Shown: positions 44,124 through 59,593, numbered from the stretch's first letter. The stretch: 64,000 bases of DNA from Argentina anserina (GCF_933775445.1 NC_065875.1:15017001-15081000), one strand, 5' to 3'. The notes: generated by a model from the sequence alone, not told the origin. Numbers and translations are program-made.

Positions 44124-46640
44124 TGTAATATCCCGGAAATTTAAATTCGGAGATATTTAAATTGGTGGTGATCCGATTATATAATACGGGGAGAAAACGA
44201 AAGTGTTCGATCGATTTATACACAGAAACGTTACCGTGACGGGTCAAGAGTTGACTTTTTATTCATTAGAAATCTCAGAAAACTTCATTCATAAAAGTCG
44301 TAGAGTTCGTCAATACGAATTCGTGGATACATGACACGCCTAAATCTGAGTTCGTCAATACGAATTACGAATCAAAATGTATTCGGATTAAGTACTGTTC
44401 ATGGGTACTGTTCACACCGAAAAAAACCCAGATTTTTCCCTCCCGAGCGACCGAATTTGGATCGTCGGACGTCATCCGGCCACCATAAAGCGACTCACCG
44501 GTCCCGTTTGAAAGGTTGCTGCGTCCCCTGTCGATTGGTGGCAGCGCTACTCGCCATTTCGTCGCCATTTAGGAGCGCTGAAGCCCGGAAGTTTCCCCGA
44601 AAGTGCACATTTCACTGAACTTCACCTCGCTGGATCTCCCTCCTCCGGCCACCAATCGGTGAGATTCTTGTCCCATTTTGAAAGTCTCATTCCATACTAC
44701 AAACCCTCCAAAAGATTTAACCCAAATTATTTTGTGATAGGAGATTCGAAGAAAAGAAATCATATGTTTTAAAATGAGGTTTTCGGTTTTTTTTTTAATT
44801 GAAGTGTTTAGGCTCGGAATTGGACTTTTGTGGTGAACTAGAAAGTTGTTAAGAATGTCATTTAGATTGTGGTGGTGAAATTTGGTGGTTATTGGTAGTG
44901 GTCGGAAAACGGTGGTGGCGCATGAACAGTGATTGTGAACAGTGTTCATGAACAATGTTTTCACGAATAATGGTTTATGAACAACGTTTCATGAACAGTT
45001 TTTATTAACAGTGTTTAGCTGTAATGAAATCGTCACCTGAGATTTTACGTCATTTTCTAAACATTTTTTCATGCTATTAGGTGACCGACGAAAGGAGTGA
45101 GAGAATCGCTTTCAGTGTCGTGGAAGTTGCACGCAGGAAATAAGGTGAGTAAACCTCACAATGATCATCATGATCGAAGTAGTGTTATAATTATTGAATT
45201 TAGTTTGAGTTGTTAACATAGTCGTTGCATCACTAGCTTATAAAAATTATTCTAAAAATATGTTTTGGTTTAAATTACGTGAACTTGATCGTCTACGGTT
45301 CATGGGTAAGTGAAACACTATTTTAATAAATGATTTAAAAAAAGTTTTAGTGATTATGGAATATGGGGAATGTGAGTAAATCTCACTATGACAAGTCTAT
45401 CATTGTCGGTGACTTATATGTTTGAATTATTAAAAAGAGTGAATTGTGACATTTATATAATATAGTGGGTTGTGTATATGTACAAAAATGGTATATATTA
45501 TACATATATATGAGTTGCTATATTATATAATGTTTCGGTTTTATTTCAAATGTGAGATTATAATATTATGAATATATTTATCTTGTTGTGCAAGAGTCGC
45601 TTGGATGTAATACAATAAACATGTGTTAATTGTTATATTGTACGTGGTTTTAATATTGAGTCTTGTTAAAACGTTTTCTGGTCTTCGGACGTTGTTGGTA
45701 GTAATCAGAACCAAGCCTTGGCCGGGTGTCAGTTATGATCAGTTAGAGTTCTAGTATGTCTGCCAGTGTACTGCATGAGGGATAACAGATGGGTTGTCTG
45801 AGTCTCATGAGTACCCATATTTATGAGTAATATTGGGTAATAGATGAGATGCCCAGTGTCTGTCGGTGTATTGCATGAGGGATAACAGATAGGTACCTGC
45901 GTCTCATGAGTACCCATGTTTTAAATGATTTTTGGTAACCATATGGGTTGTTCAGTGTCTGTCGGTGTACTACATGAGGAGTAACATATGAGTTGCCTAG
46001 ATCTCATGAGTACCCATGTTTTGAGTGATATTAGGTAACATATGGGTTGCCCAGTAACTGTCGTTGTACTGCATGAGGGTAACAGATGGGTACCGGGGTC
46101 TCATGAGTACACATGTTTTAAATGATTTTGGGTAACCAGATAGGTTACCCAGTGTCTCATGATTACACATTTTTAAATGATATAGGGTAACAGATGGGTT
46201 GCCCAGTGTCACATGAGTATGTTTGTCTTTAAATGTTATTTGTTATATTTCTTTTATATGTGATGTATGTTATACTGTTGTTTTACTCATACGGACTGAA
46301 AAACTTACCGGGTTTGTATTTACAATCCCGGTGCACCAATTCGATGGTGTATGAAATAGTTCTGCAGGTGGGGATTAACAGATTCAGAGGGCTTACTCTG
46401 AAGATTTTTTTCTTCTGTTTGTGGTGAGTATTGAGTGAATTTTACATTTATATTAGTTATAATACTGAGGTATAAACTAGTTATGTATTATTCAAGTCGA
46501 CTGAGTCGTGCTGTAGACTCAGTTTTAATACACTGTTATTATAAGATGATTTCAATATATTTGATATCGTTTTAGAGTTTTTATGCCTTTAAATTTGAAT
46601 TTTTATCATTCGAAATTTCGGTACTGTGAAAAGTTAAACA
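44124..46640. repeat. Gypsy-type long LTR-like repeat, about 2.5 kb
   Basis: Starts TGTAATATCCCGGAAATTT. It shares with 60925-63656, in the same order: TCGTCAATACG.(A/G)TTCGTG near the start, the GGTGAGTAAA.CTCAC block, a TATATTATATA core, the CATGAG(TA)/GGTAACAGATGGGTT tandem array, the perfect ACAATCCCGGTGCACCAATT then CGATGGTGTA, and a T-rich end. No internal coding region, so most likely a solo LTR. The right edge (near 46635) is not sharp and I could not find a convincing target duplication. Confidence 0.7.
45756..46210. repeat. About 99-bp tandem array, four and a half copies
   Basis: Units start at 45756, 45859, 45958, about 46051, plus a part unit. Each holds TGTCTGTCGGTGTACTGCATG, then GGGTTGCCCAG and CTCATGAGTACCCATGTTTT variants. 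A diverged version lies in the related repeat at 62885-63130. Confidence 0.85.
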
Positions 46641-47702
46641 TAGACGCAGGCTCCTCTCCACCATACTTCAGTAACTTGTGTGATGCTTGTTACAGTGCTG
46701 GACAATCTGCACTACAAATGACAGAAAAAGGACTCCATCTGGTTCTGTAGACCTAGTCAGTTGCCACTTTGCCAGTGTTTCAGTTCCACAGTTCCTAATT
46801 AGTGCAACTTTACTTGGTGAGTGTTGAAAGGTAACTAAACTAACTATAAACTTTTCGACAACTGAAATTCTGTCCTTACGGACCGATGGACTTTATCAAG
46901 AGTTTGCAATCGATCTCAACATGAACTCCAGTAGCACTATAACTCAACTTCTATCATAAAGTCAAGTCAGCTTACAACCAAAAGTTCAAAACCAATTTGC
47001 AATGAAAACCAACAAGTTGAAACTGAGCCAACACACCACCCTCTGTCTTTAAAATTTCGTTTCTGAATATGGGGTTCTCTTAGGCCACCAAATTCAGTTA
47101 GCAAGAGAATCGCACATACATATCAATGATATCATTTAGCAATTTGCCAGTTTCATACTGTGAATACATTCTTCCGCCAAAATACTAAATTCAAGAGTAA
47201 GTGGCTGCTCAAGGGTACCAAGAGTGCAAAACATGAAAGCTTGCAATGCCAAACTACAAGTTTCAGAACCTAGCAAGAGTGGACTAATTTTAAATTCCAT
47301 GGGCTTTGATTCATTTATATTTCCTAGAATTTATACTTTCTCAAAACAAACGCAGTACTACAGCTTCCATCAATACCAGAAGGGAAGAGTACGGTGCTGA
47401 AACTTTTCAAATATCCAGAACGAACATAAGGGAGCTTCTATCTGACTATAAGGGATTTACTAAGAAACACCAAGCATGTTTCAGTTATCTTCTAATTGAA
47501 CAAAATCAAGGAATGCTAAAACCAATGAAGCTTATTACCTGAAAGTGTTGAGGCTCACACCTCCAAGCAAGAACGTCGACATTGTAAAGACCCACTAGTC
47601 TTGTACCCTTAAGATCACAAAAAGAAAATCTATGAACACAACTAGCTGAATTTACAACTATAAAGGAAAACATCAAATACTCCCTCTCAATTGCTTATTG
47701 GC
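46641..47702. other. Non-coding interval including the mL41 3' flank
   Basis: No gene of its own. The last few hundred bases would be 3' UTR or downstream sequence of the minus-strand mL41 locus. Confidence 0.5.
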
Positions 47703-47781
47703 TTATTTAGTTGCTTTGGCTGACTCTGCAGTCCGGCCCATTTGCGGGGACTGAGATACATATGGTTTGAGCCACTCCTAC

Positions 47782-47963
47782 ACTGGAATAAGGTAATTAA
47801 ACTGCTTGATATTGATATGTTTGATCTGATACAAGTCTAGCTATTTATACGAATTGATTTGAACATTAGCACTATCACTAATGATGAATCCTAGCTGTTC
47901 TAGCACTATGAGTAACATGTTTGTTACTTTACACAACTCACACACAGCTCATTTATGCTCACA
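47782..47963 (-). repeat. 3' LTR of mL41 Copia
   Basis: 182 bp; pairs with 53160-53341. It lies directly against exon 3 of mL41, so its final bases now form the polypyrimidine/acceptor context (..TTATTCCAGTGTAG). Confidence 0.92.
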
Positions 47964-47970
47964 CTCCCCC

Positions 47971-50900
47971 TCAAGTTGGTGCATACACATCAACCATGCC
48001 CAACTTGCAAAGTGAGTCATAAAAAACCTTCTTGGACACTCATTTGGTGAGTATATCTGCAAGTTGCTTTTCTGTAGGAACAAACGGAAAGCAAATGATA
48101 TTAGCGTCTAGCTTCTCTTTTATAAAGTGACGATCAACCTCTACATGTTTTGTACAATCATGCTGCACAGGATTCTGTGAAATATTAATAGCTGCCTTGT
48201 TGTCACAGTATAGTTGTATAACATACTTAGGTTTAACACCCAAATCTTGTAGCAAATTCCTAATCCACAACAACTCGCACACTCCCTGAGCCATACCTCT
48301 GTATTCTGCTTCAGCACTAGATCGAGCTATCACATTTTGTTTCTTACTCCTCCACGTAACAAGGTTACCTCCAACAAAGGTAAAATACCCTGATGTGGAC
48401 CTCCGATCTGTAATATTTCCAGCCCAGTTTGCATCTGTGAAGCCACAAACATCAAAGATATTGTGGTGATTAGAAAATATTACTCCTCTCCCCGGAGCTG
48501 ACTTCAAGTACCTCAAGATCCTTACAACAGCATCCATGTGGTCCTCACTGGGGTTATGCATGAACTGACTTACTACACTTACTGCATACGCAACATCTGG
48601 TCTGGTATGTGATAGATAAATCAGGCGCCCGACTAGTCTCTGATAACGAGGTTTGTCAATAGGGACTTGATCTGGATACTCTGCTAACCGATGGTTCTCC
48701 TCAATAGGAGTATCAATGGGAGTGCAGTCCAACATACCTGTCTCTGTTAGTAGATCAAGGATGTACTTCATTTGACACAGATAGATACCATTGCTTCCCC
48801 AGGCTACTTCAATGCCTAAGAAGTACTTGAGTGTACCTAGGTCCTTCATCTCAAATTCTGTGGCAAGCTGTTTCTGTAATTTATCCACCTCAACAGTATC
48901 ATTCCCAGTGACTACCATATCATCAACATATATAATTAGAGCTGTTACCTTCCTTTGTTGATGTTTGAGAAATAACGTGTGGTCTGAATTACTTTGTCTG
49001 TAGCCAAGTTTCCTCATGAATTGTGAGAATCTTCCAAACTAGGCACGAGGTGACTGTTTAAGACCATACAAAGACTTTCTCAATCTGCATACGGAGTTAC
49101 TTGGGGAAGCGGCCACATATCCAGGCGGAAGATCCATGTATACTTCCTCTGTCAGTTCTCCATGAAGGAATGCATTCTTGACATCAAACTGTCTAAGTGG
49201 CCAGTTCAAGGTAGCAGCGACAGAGAGCAATACCCGGATAGTGTTCATCTTTGCAACAGGTGCAAATGTCTCATCATAGTCTATGCCATATGTCTGGGTG
49301 AACCCCTTTGCTACTAGACGTGCTTTATACCGGCTTACTGACCCATCTGGATTATGTTTTACTGTAAACACCCAACGACATCCTACAGTCTTCTTGCCAT
49401 ATGGTGGAGGTACAATCTCCCAAGTATTGTTCTTTTGTAATGCTTCCATCTCTTCCTCCATTGCTTTCCTCCATTTTGGATCTCCCAATGCATCCTGCAC
49501 TTTGTTAGGTACTGATACAATAGATATTTGATTCACAAATGACTCATATGACTTAGATAATCTTTTGGTAGATATAAAATTGGCCACTGGATACTTGGCT
49601 TTAGTCTGAAGGGTAGGTTCATATTTTTTTGTTGGTTGTCCCCGAGTAGACCTATTTGGCAAAACATATTGTCTGTTAGTGGCCCTAATAGAATGACTAA
49701 CCTAAGATGAGTGATCTTCTGTACCAGGAGAGCATTGGTCAGGGGTATAAACAGTGGTACGGGAGACATGAGGGGCAGTTGTGTTGTCAGCTTCTGGTGC
49801 CTCAGTCTCTTGAGTGACGACCTTCGGTGGTGCATGTGTGGCTGACACATTGGTAATTTCAACAGAACCTGTTACCATATCGACTGGCTCACTTGTCTCC
49901 CCCTCTCCATGATATAGCTCTTCAAAATATGAATTCTCCCCCTGAAGAGCAGTATTAGAAGAGGAAAAATAACTCATGTCTTCAAAAAAGGTAACATCCA
50001 TAGTGACATAGTACTTCCGAGTAGGGGGATGATAGCACCGGTACCCTTTTTGATGTCCTCCGTACCCAACAAACACACATTTAACTGCCCGGGCATCCAA
50101 CTTAGAACGCTGATGTTGTGGAAGATGTACAAAAGCAACACAACCGAAAACACGGGCATGAAGATTATGAAAAGAGGGTAATGAGACATGAGATGCAAGC
50201 ACCTCATAAGGAACTTTCCCTTGAAGGACACGAGATGGAAGACGATTAATAAGGTGGGTGGAAGTAATGACAGCATCACCCCAAAGGTATTTAGGCATGT
50301 GGGCACTAAAGAGAATACATCGAGCCATATCAAGTAAATGACGATTTTTTCTTTCAGAAACCCCATTTTGCTCAGGTGTGTAAGGGCATGTTGTTTGATG
50401 AACAATCCCGTGTGTGTTAAAGAACTCCTGAAAGACATGATTCACATATTCCCCCTCATTATCAGAATGAAGAACTCGAAGGGTGGCATTGTATTGTGTG
50501 TAGACAGAGGTATGGAATGCACGAAAAGCTGGAAAAACCTCATCTTTATTTTTTAGAAGAACAATCCATGAAAGACGTGTGCAATCATCAATAAATGACA
50601 CAAAGTATCGCATTCCTGATACAGTAGACTCTTTAGAGGGTCCCCAAACATCAGAATGGATTAATTCAAAAGGAAGAAAACTTTTAGGAGAAGTACTAGG
50701 AGAATAAGTAGATCGATAACTCTTGCCTAAAACACATGTTTCACAACATAAACAAGACTGGTCCACACTAATAAATAAAGTAGGCATTGATTTTTTCATA
50801 ACACTAAAAGATGGATGCTCTAAGCGACGATGCCATAACCAAACTTCACTTAGCTTGTCAGAAGTGGAGAGTAAAGCGGTCCGAGACTGTCCTCCTGGTT

Positions 50901-52350
50901 TGTCCCCTGCGTATGTCAGATCCAGATGAAACAACCGGCCCCTCAGATACCCCCGACCAATTACCCGTCCGGTGAGAAGATCCTGAAATATCACATACAT
51001 AGGAAAAAAGGTCACAAAGCACTGAGCGTCAGCGTTCAATTGGGGAACAGATATCAAATGATGAGATAAAGCATGTACATAGAGTACATTATGAAGCTCT
51101 ATGGTGGGAGTAATACGAACAGACCCTGTCCCTAACACGGGAAATGCCTCACCATTAGTATTAGTAACATATGGTACGGGTGGAGGTGACAATACGGTAA
51201 AATAAGATTTTTCATAAGTCATATGATCAGATACACCAGAATCAATAATCCATGTATCAAAACTAACAGAGTGAGAAATATTAAAAGCCATACCAATTTG
51301 ACCACGGCCAACGACGGAGGCTGTAGGTGCTCCTCTAGCAGTATGATGATCATGCCCAACCACACCATAGATATCAGGTTCCGGAACTAATTCAAGAGCT
51401 GCTTTAGCCCGGGGAAGATAATTAGGCCTCTTAGGCCTAAGGTGTGGATATAATTTTCAGCAGGTCGCACGAGCATGGTTAGTATCCTGGCAATAAGAGC
51501 AAGGAGGGCGAGACTGATTCCCGAAGCCTGGTGGTGGTCTGCGTCGGTGAAGGGGAGCAGAAGGTGCTTGTGGAAGAGTTGGTGCCGGAGAAGGTGCTAG
51601 TGGAAGAGGTGGTGCCGGAGATCGTGCATGAACAGTGAGACTGGAAACGACAGCCGGTGCCTGAAGAATACTCTCCTGCTGAGACTCATCCTTTCGGATA
51701 TAGTTGAAAGCGATGAGTAAACTAGGTGGTTCGGTCATTCGGAGTAATTCGCCTTTCGCACTGGTATGCTTTGCATCAAAACCCTTTAGGAAATGGTGAA
51801 CTCGTTCAAGCTCCTTCTCCTTTTGGTACCAAATAATATCCTCTTGATTTTTAATCATGCAAGGACGTTTTACATCAATCTCAGCCCAAATATTCTTTAG
51901 TTTGGTGAAATAGTGCGCCACCGGTTGCCCATCCTGATGTATTGTCAAAGCTGTGTACATTAACTCATGAACCTGTATGAAATCAGAATCATTAGTATAT
52001 AAGCCGGCCAGTGTCTCCCATATTGCCTGCGCAGTTGTACATGCTTCCACCAGATCAACTATCTCATCATTCATAGCTTTCCACAAGACAAACATAACAA
52101 GACCATCATCGTCGTCCCATTTATTGTAGGCAACAATATCCTCAGGACTAGGAGCCTTAGTGACGCCGGTGACATGTCCCATCTTATGCATGCCTCGAAG
52201 ATGAGCAGTCATAAGTCTTTTCCATTTACGGAAATTGGTTCCGTTGAGTTTGGCGCCTCCAAATGAACCACTGTTAGAACTTTTGACAGATACTTCAAAG
52301 GTCGGAACATCAAGAAGCTGTGAGCCCTCCGCTTCGTGTCCAGAACCCAT
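47971..52350 (-). pseudogene. Copia gag-pol polyprotein, one frame with four in-frame stops
   Basis: ATG at 52350, final TGA at 47973-47971: 1460 codons in one frame with no indel. Gag is 52350-51457 (LNGTNFRKWKRLM; UBN2-type core) with zinc knuckle CSYCQDTNHARATC. Protease is TWIIDSGVSDHM (about 51250). Integrase is LIHSDVWGPSKE, FIDDCTRLSW and EQNGVSERKNRH. RT is WIFTV-like CRWVFTVKHNPDGS, FLHGELTEEVYMDLPPGY and IIYVDDMVVTG. RNase H is RRSTSGYFTFVGGN and SSAEAEYRGM. Stops: TGA 51459-51457, one near 49704, TAG 49041-49039 (in SPRA-W-F, where Trp is expected), TGA 48042-48040. In living relatives this polyprotein copies and integrates the element. Confidence 0.92.
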
Positions 52351-53146
52351 TGAAAAGAAACAATGTAAAAATCAGGGATTAGACCGCAAGAAAAAATACA
52401 AGAAATGGAGAACAATCTGTCGCCGGTGCACTTGCACTGTCGTGAGTATACACTGACTGAAGATAACCGGACCGGGTCGAGTTGAATTGACCGGGTCGGG
52501 TCGTGTTGACGGGTCAGGTCGGTCCGGGTCAAATTTGTTCGGGTCGGGTCGGATCCGGGTCAAAATCTTTCTGGGTCGGGTCGGATATAGTCGGGCCGGG
52601 TCGAAATGTTTTATGGGCCGAGTCGGGTTGACCCGGGTGGTATTTTAGGGTTGAGGATCCGACAGAATCCCCGACCTGCGAAAACACTTTCAAAACCCGA
52701 AAAAATGTGGAAGGAGGGCGGCGCGGGGTCGGGGCAGCAGCAGCAGCGGAACGGCGACGTCGGGAGCAGCGGCGGCGGTGGAACGGCGACCTTGGGTTGA
52801 CTGCGGATCGATGAGCGTCGGAGTGCGGAGGGTAGGCTTGGTCGAATGGCGACGTTGGGGGCAGCAGCAACTTCGGGGGCAGCAGCAGCGGCGGAGCGGC
52901 AACGTCGGAGGTAGCAGTAGCGGCGGAACGGCGTGCGGAGGGCAGCGACTTCGGGCCGAGCTGTGGTGACGACTCCGGGCCGAGTGCGGAGGGCAGCAAC
53001 TTCGGGCCGAGTGTGGAGGGCAGCGACGAACGAGGAGCAGCGGAAAGTTTACGGCAACATCGAGAGATGCCGGAGTGCGGCGGTAAGCACGAGAGGACGA
53101 CGGCCGGAAAGAAAACAGAAAAAAAAGGAAAAGAACAGAGCGTTTT
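52351..53146 (-). other. Unusually long GC-rich Copia leader
   Basis: About 800 nt between primer site and gag. Plus-strand 52470-52640 holds many GGGTCGGGTC/CCGGGTC repeats, then 52730-53060 has CAGCAG/GGCGG/CTTCGGG.CGAG repeats unlike the rest of the element. ORFs across it in both strands are compositional. It may be captured or expanded low-complexity sequence. Confidence 0.65.
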
Positions 53147-53159
53147 GGCTCTGATACCA
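53147..53159 (-). other. Primer-binding site, initiator tRNA-Met type
   Basis: TGGTATCAGAGCC, perfect plant consensus, immediately inside the 5' LTR. Confidence 0.93.
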
Positions 53160-53341
53160 ACTGGAATAAGGTAATTAAACTGCTTGATATTGATATGTTT
53201 GATCTGATACAAGTCTAGCTATTTATAGGAATTGATTTGAACATTAGTACTATCACTAATGATGAATCCTAGCTGTTCTAGCACTATGAGTAACATGGTT
53301 GTTGCTTTACACAACTCACACACAGCTCACTTATGCTCACA
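53160..53341 (-). repeat. 5' LTR of mL41 Copia
   Basis: 182 bp; see the element entry. Confidence 0.92.
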
Positions 53342-53784
53342 CCTACATGTATGTAGATATACAATTCAGGATCATTAGCTGCTTTGAGAGTTAAATGCCT
53401 CTTTTGAAGAATGAGATGGAATGTGGGTTTTAGTCGAGTCAATTATAGGTAGCAGGAAGCACATACCAAATATGACAGAAAGAAAGGAAAAAATGTACCC
53501 ACCTTGAAGTCACTTAAATCAGGGCTACATAGTTTAGTAGTTTGTCCTGCACCACAACATATCCACCTGCAAAATTTTTAAGCAATTTAGGAAACAAGTG
53601 GTATTATAGAAAAGTGGATGTAAGCATTGTCAAAATCGAATGACAGCAAACCTTTTCGGGTGTGGAAACCGGTGAGCTTGCAGTTCTTCCCCTTGTAAAA
53701 TTCCTTGGGGTTCGTTTGGGGAATGTCAAGGATTCGCTTTCTGCGAAACGCCCTTCCTACTTCCATTATTAGCCCGAGTGGCAT

Positions 53785-57334
<3,550 letters not shown>

Positions 57335-57642
57335 GATAATATGACCCCTTAGGAGTGGGGGGTGAGCAAAAATTGAATATAGTAATATAATTAGTTGGAT
57401 ACACCACATGACAGTATCACGTGGTATTTTAGGTATATAAAATAATTATTAAGAAAAATAGAACAAACGGACTCTGACCCTCAGCCCTTTATATACGTCT
57501 TTACCAGACAAAAATAGAAACGTAATTTTAATGCTCCCGAATTGTATCTAGGTTATTTTTCTATGTTATTCACGTTAATACACATACCCACATAAACCTA
57601 AACACACACTATTGTTCTTTGCATGATTGGAGTTCTTGTGTC

Positions 57643-57650
57643 TATATAAA
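57643..57650 (+). promoter_or_regulatory. TATA box of the F-box gene
   Basis: TATATAAA, 109 bp before the ATG at 57752. A start of transcription near 57675-57683 is expected from usual plant spacing. Confidence 0.55.
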
Positions 57651-57678
57651 GTTAACACAGCCTATTGAAAAGGCTGAG

Positions 57679-57755
57679 ATGATTGAAAGTCCGGTGCGAT
57701 CCACCTAGTATTAGGCACCTAAACCCCAAGAGGAATTATGCCAAGAGAACCATGA
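57679..57755 (+). promoter_or_regulatory. Two upstream ORFs, the second overlapping the F-box ATG
   Basis: uORF1 57679-57708 (9 codons plus stop) may lie at or before the transcription start. uORF2 57738-57755 (MPREP, TGA) has its stop overlapping the main start as ATGA (57752-57755). This arrangement is typical of translation reinitiation or leaky scanning and would lower output of the F-box protein. Confidence 0.6.
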
Positions 57756-59593
57756 ATCCGAGAACAGGGAGAAGAGGAAGCTGGAAACTCAAAGGTGCTT
57801 TCAATATCCAGGAACTTCCGCCAGTTCTCGTAGTAGACATTCTATCAAGGCTTTCCATCAAGACTCTCTACAGTTGCAGATCCGTTTGCAAAGACTGGCT
57901 TCGTATAATTCATGGCTCTGAATTTGCTCAGCTACACCTTCGAAGATCACCGATCAGCATCTTGGTCAAGACCTTCCCCAAAATTCGGGCAAATCGTAAA
58001 CTTGATTTGATCCAGATAGCTGGGTCTCGTATGCGAGTCGAGAGAATGAGGTTTTCTGACGACAATAATGTTCTACCAGTTTGGCCTGTTTATATGGTTG
58101 AATTGATAAATTCATGCAATGGTTTACTTTGTATACGTAAGGTAACCGACTATGATTCGTTGCATGTGTGCAACCCAATTTTAGGAGAGTACATTCGCAT
58201 TGCTTTTCCTGATAGGAGTACCTGCACGGATTTTATTGCACTTGGTTTTAGCACCCGGACCAATGAATACAAGATCCTGCATACACATTACTGTTCCAAC
58301 TACGGCACTTATGATTTGATATACACCATTGGTACAGGAGTTTGGAGAAGAATTGGAAAGCGTCCTAGTCGCTCTAGAGTTGGCCGAATACCATTCAATT
58401 CCTTTCTGCATGGAGCTCTTCATTGGTTCCCTTGTCACAATCCTCATCAAGGTATAGAATGTTTCGACTTTGAAAGAGAAGAGTTTCGACAACTACTACT
58501 TCCCTTCGGATTCAAGAGATATGATGGTGCATCTTATTACAAGAGATATGATGGTTTGAGGTTGGGAGTCTTGAAAGATTGTCTCTTTCTATGTGTGTTC
58601 GAAGGTGATGATGGGAAATCTGATGTGTGGCTTATGAAGAATTACGGTGTTCAAGAGTCTTGGACGAAAGTGCTTGTCATAGAAGTGAGAGAACACCTGC
58701 ATCCAAAAACGATATACAGAGACATGAGATATGCGTATGAGCCGATTCTGTTCTTGAGCGATGTGGAAATGCTAATCATGTCCTGTGATAGGCTTGTAGT
58801 CCGCTATAATTTAGTAACAAAGTGTGTCGAGAGAACTCGCATTGTTCAGACTGAGTCACAGTTTCAGGCATGCGATTACTATCCTTGCTTTGTTTCACTC
58901 CATGATGTTGCAAATGGAGAGGAGGTGAAAAGGTACATACTAAATAATACTCAAAAGATTGATCGACATGCTTGAATTATTTAGCATTTTAACTATGTAT
59001 CTATGTTATAATTTTTCTCTTCATTTTCATGTGGAAGCTAATGCTAAATTCAACAAATACTTTTATCTGTTCTTGTATAGAATTATAAAATTATAGAATT
59101 ATACTTGTGGCAATACTGCATATGAACATCATTAACTCTGCGGGATCGCTGTGTAAAAGAATCTGATAGCAGTTTCTCCTGTTGAAATTATGAGCTTGTT
59201 CCCTTTATTTTGGTGACATTTACTGATAACATTTTCTTTATATCTTAAGAATCAATTTAAGAAACAGATTTTCTTTAGTTGAATGTAACTGCATGCAGCT
59301 TATCGAAATTGTGCGTTTGTTTTTGTTGTGATCAACTGCAGAGTAATAGCTAGCTTCTTGACCTTGGTTTGATTGTTGTTGCTTGTTACTTGCTAATGCG
59401 ACGATATTGACAATTTAGTTACATGGTTGCTCAACTCTAAAGATGTACATTCGCCAAATTTTTTAGCATGCCTATTTTCTGATACATGTGCAGGATTCGG
59501 GACAGTGAAAAATTCGGAAGCCTGCTGTCTGAAGGGAGTAACGATTGCACAGGTTCTACCGTGCCACCTGATTACAAGACATGTGAAGCTTAA
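57752..59593 (+). CDS. F-box protein with F-box-associated (FBA) type C-terminus, two exons
   Basis: Exon 1 57752-58932, intron with GT at 58933 and AG at 59493, exon 2 59494-59593 (TAA 59591-59593); about 426 aa. The F-box is near residues 18-60 (IQELPPVLVVDILSRLSIKT, YSCRSVCKDWLRII). The FBA region has VELINSCNGLLCI, VCNPILGEYIRI, ALGFSTRTNEYKI, GVWRRIG and SFLHGALHWF. Near the end come VWLMKNYGVQESWTKVLVIE and CFVSLHDV. Exon 2 gives IRDSEKFGSLLSEG, the usual tail of this subfamily. If the intron is retained, translation stops at 58975 (407 aa). Family role: substrate receptor of an SCF ubiquitin ligase; the target is unknown. I took the ATG at 57752 because the open frame upstream has no ATG. 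Confidence 0.9.

Larger units (their letters stand above)
47782..53341 (-). mobile_element. Copia LTR retrotransposon, 5560 bp, inserted in mL41
   Basis: Perfect 5-bp duplication CCTAC (47777-47781 and 53342-53346). LTRs are 47782-47963 and 53160-53341 (182 bp, about five differences). On the minus strand the primer site TGGTATCAGAGCC (53159-53147) follows the 5' LTR with no gap, and the polypurine GAGGGGGAG precedes the 3' LTR. The LTR starts TG but ends GT in this alignment. One gag-pol frame fills the inside, broken by four stops. The element is in the same orientation as the host gene. Confidence 0.95.
47703..53784 (-). pseudogene. Mitochondrial ribosomal protein mL41 (MRP-L27 family), split by a Copia insertion
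   Basis: Exon 1 53784-53652 (MPLGLIMEVGRAFRRKRI.., KEFYKGKNCKLTGFHTRKG), exon 2 53566-53503, exon 3 47777-47703 (EWLKPYVSQSPQMGRTAESA then KATK, TAA). The FYKGKNCK.TGFHTRKG(GYVVVQ)..LKPYVSQ order is the plant mL41 signature, a protein of the large mitoribosomal subunit about 90-100 aa long. Exon 2 starts GYVVVQDKLLNYVA but has lost one base near 53525. The frame then hits TAA, while PDLSDFK, the expected sequence, sits in the next frame. The 5.56-kb Copia lies in intron 2, touching the acceptor. Donor and acceptor dinucleotides are all present. Most likely a pseudogene; if the lost base is a sequencing error, a spliced mRNA is still conceivable. Confidence 0.82.

Noticed and set aside
52529..53212. 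227-codon minus-strand ORF, Pro/Ser/Arg rich
   Set aside because: Covers the GC-rich Copia leader and part of the LTR; composition explains the openness, and gag starts later at 52350.
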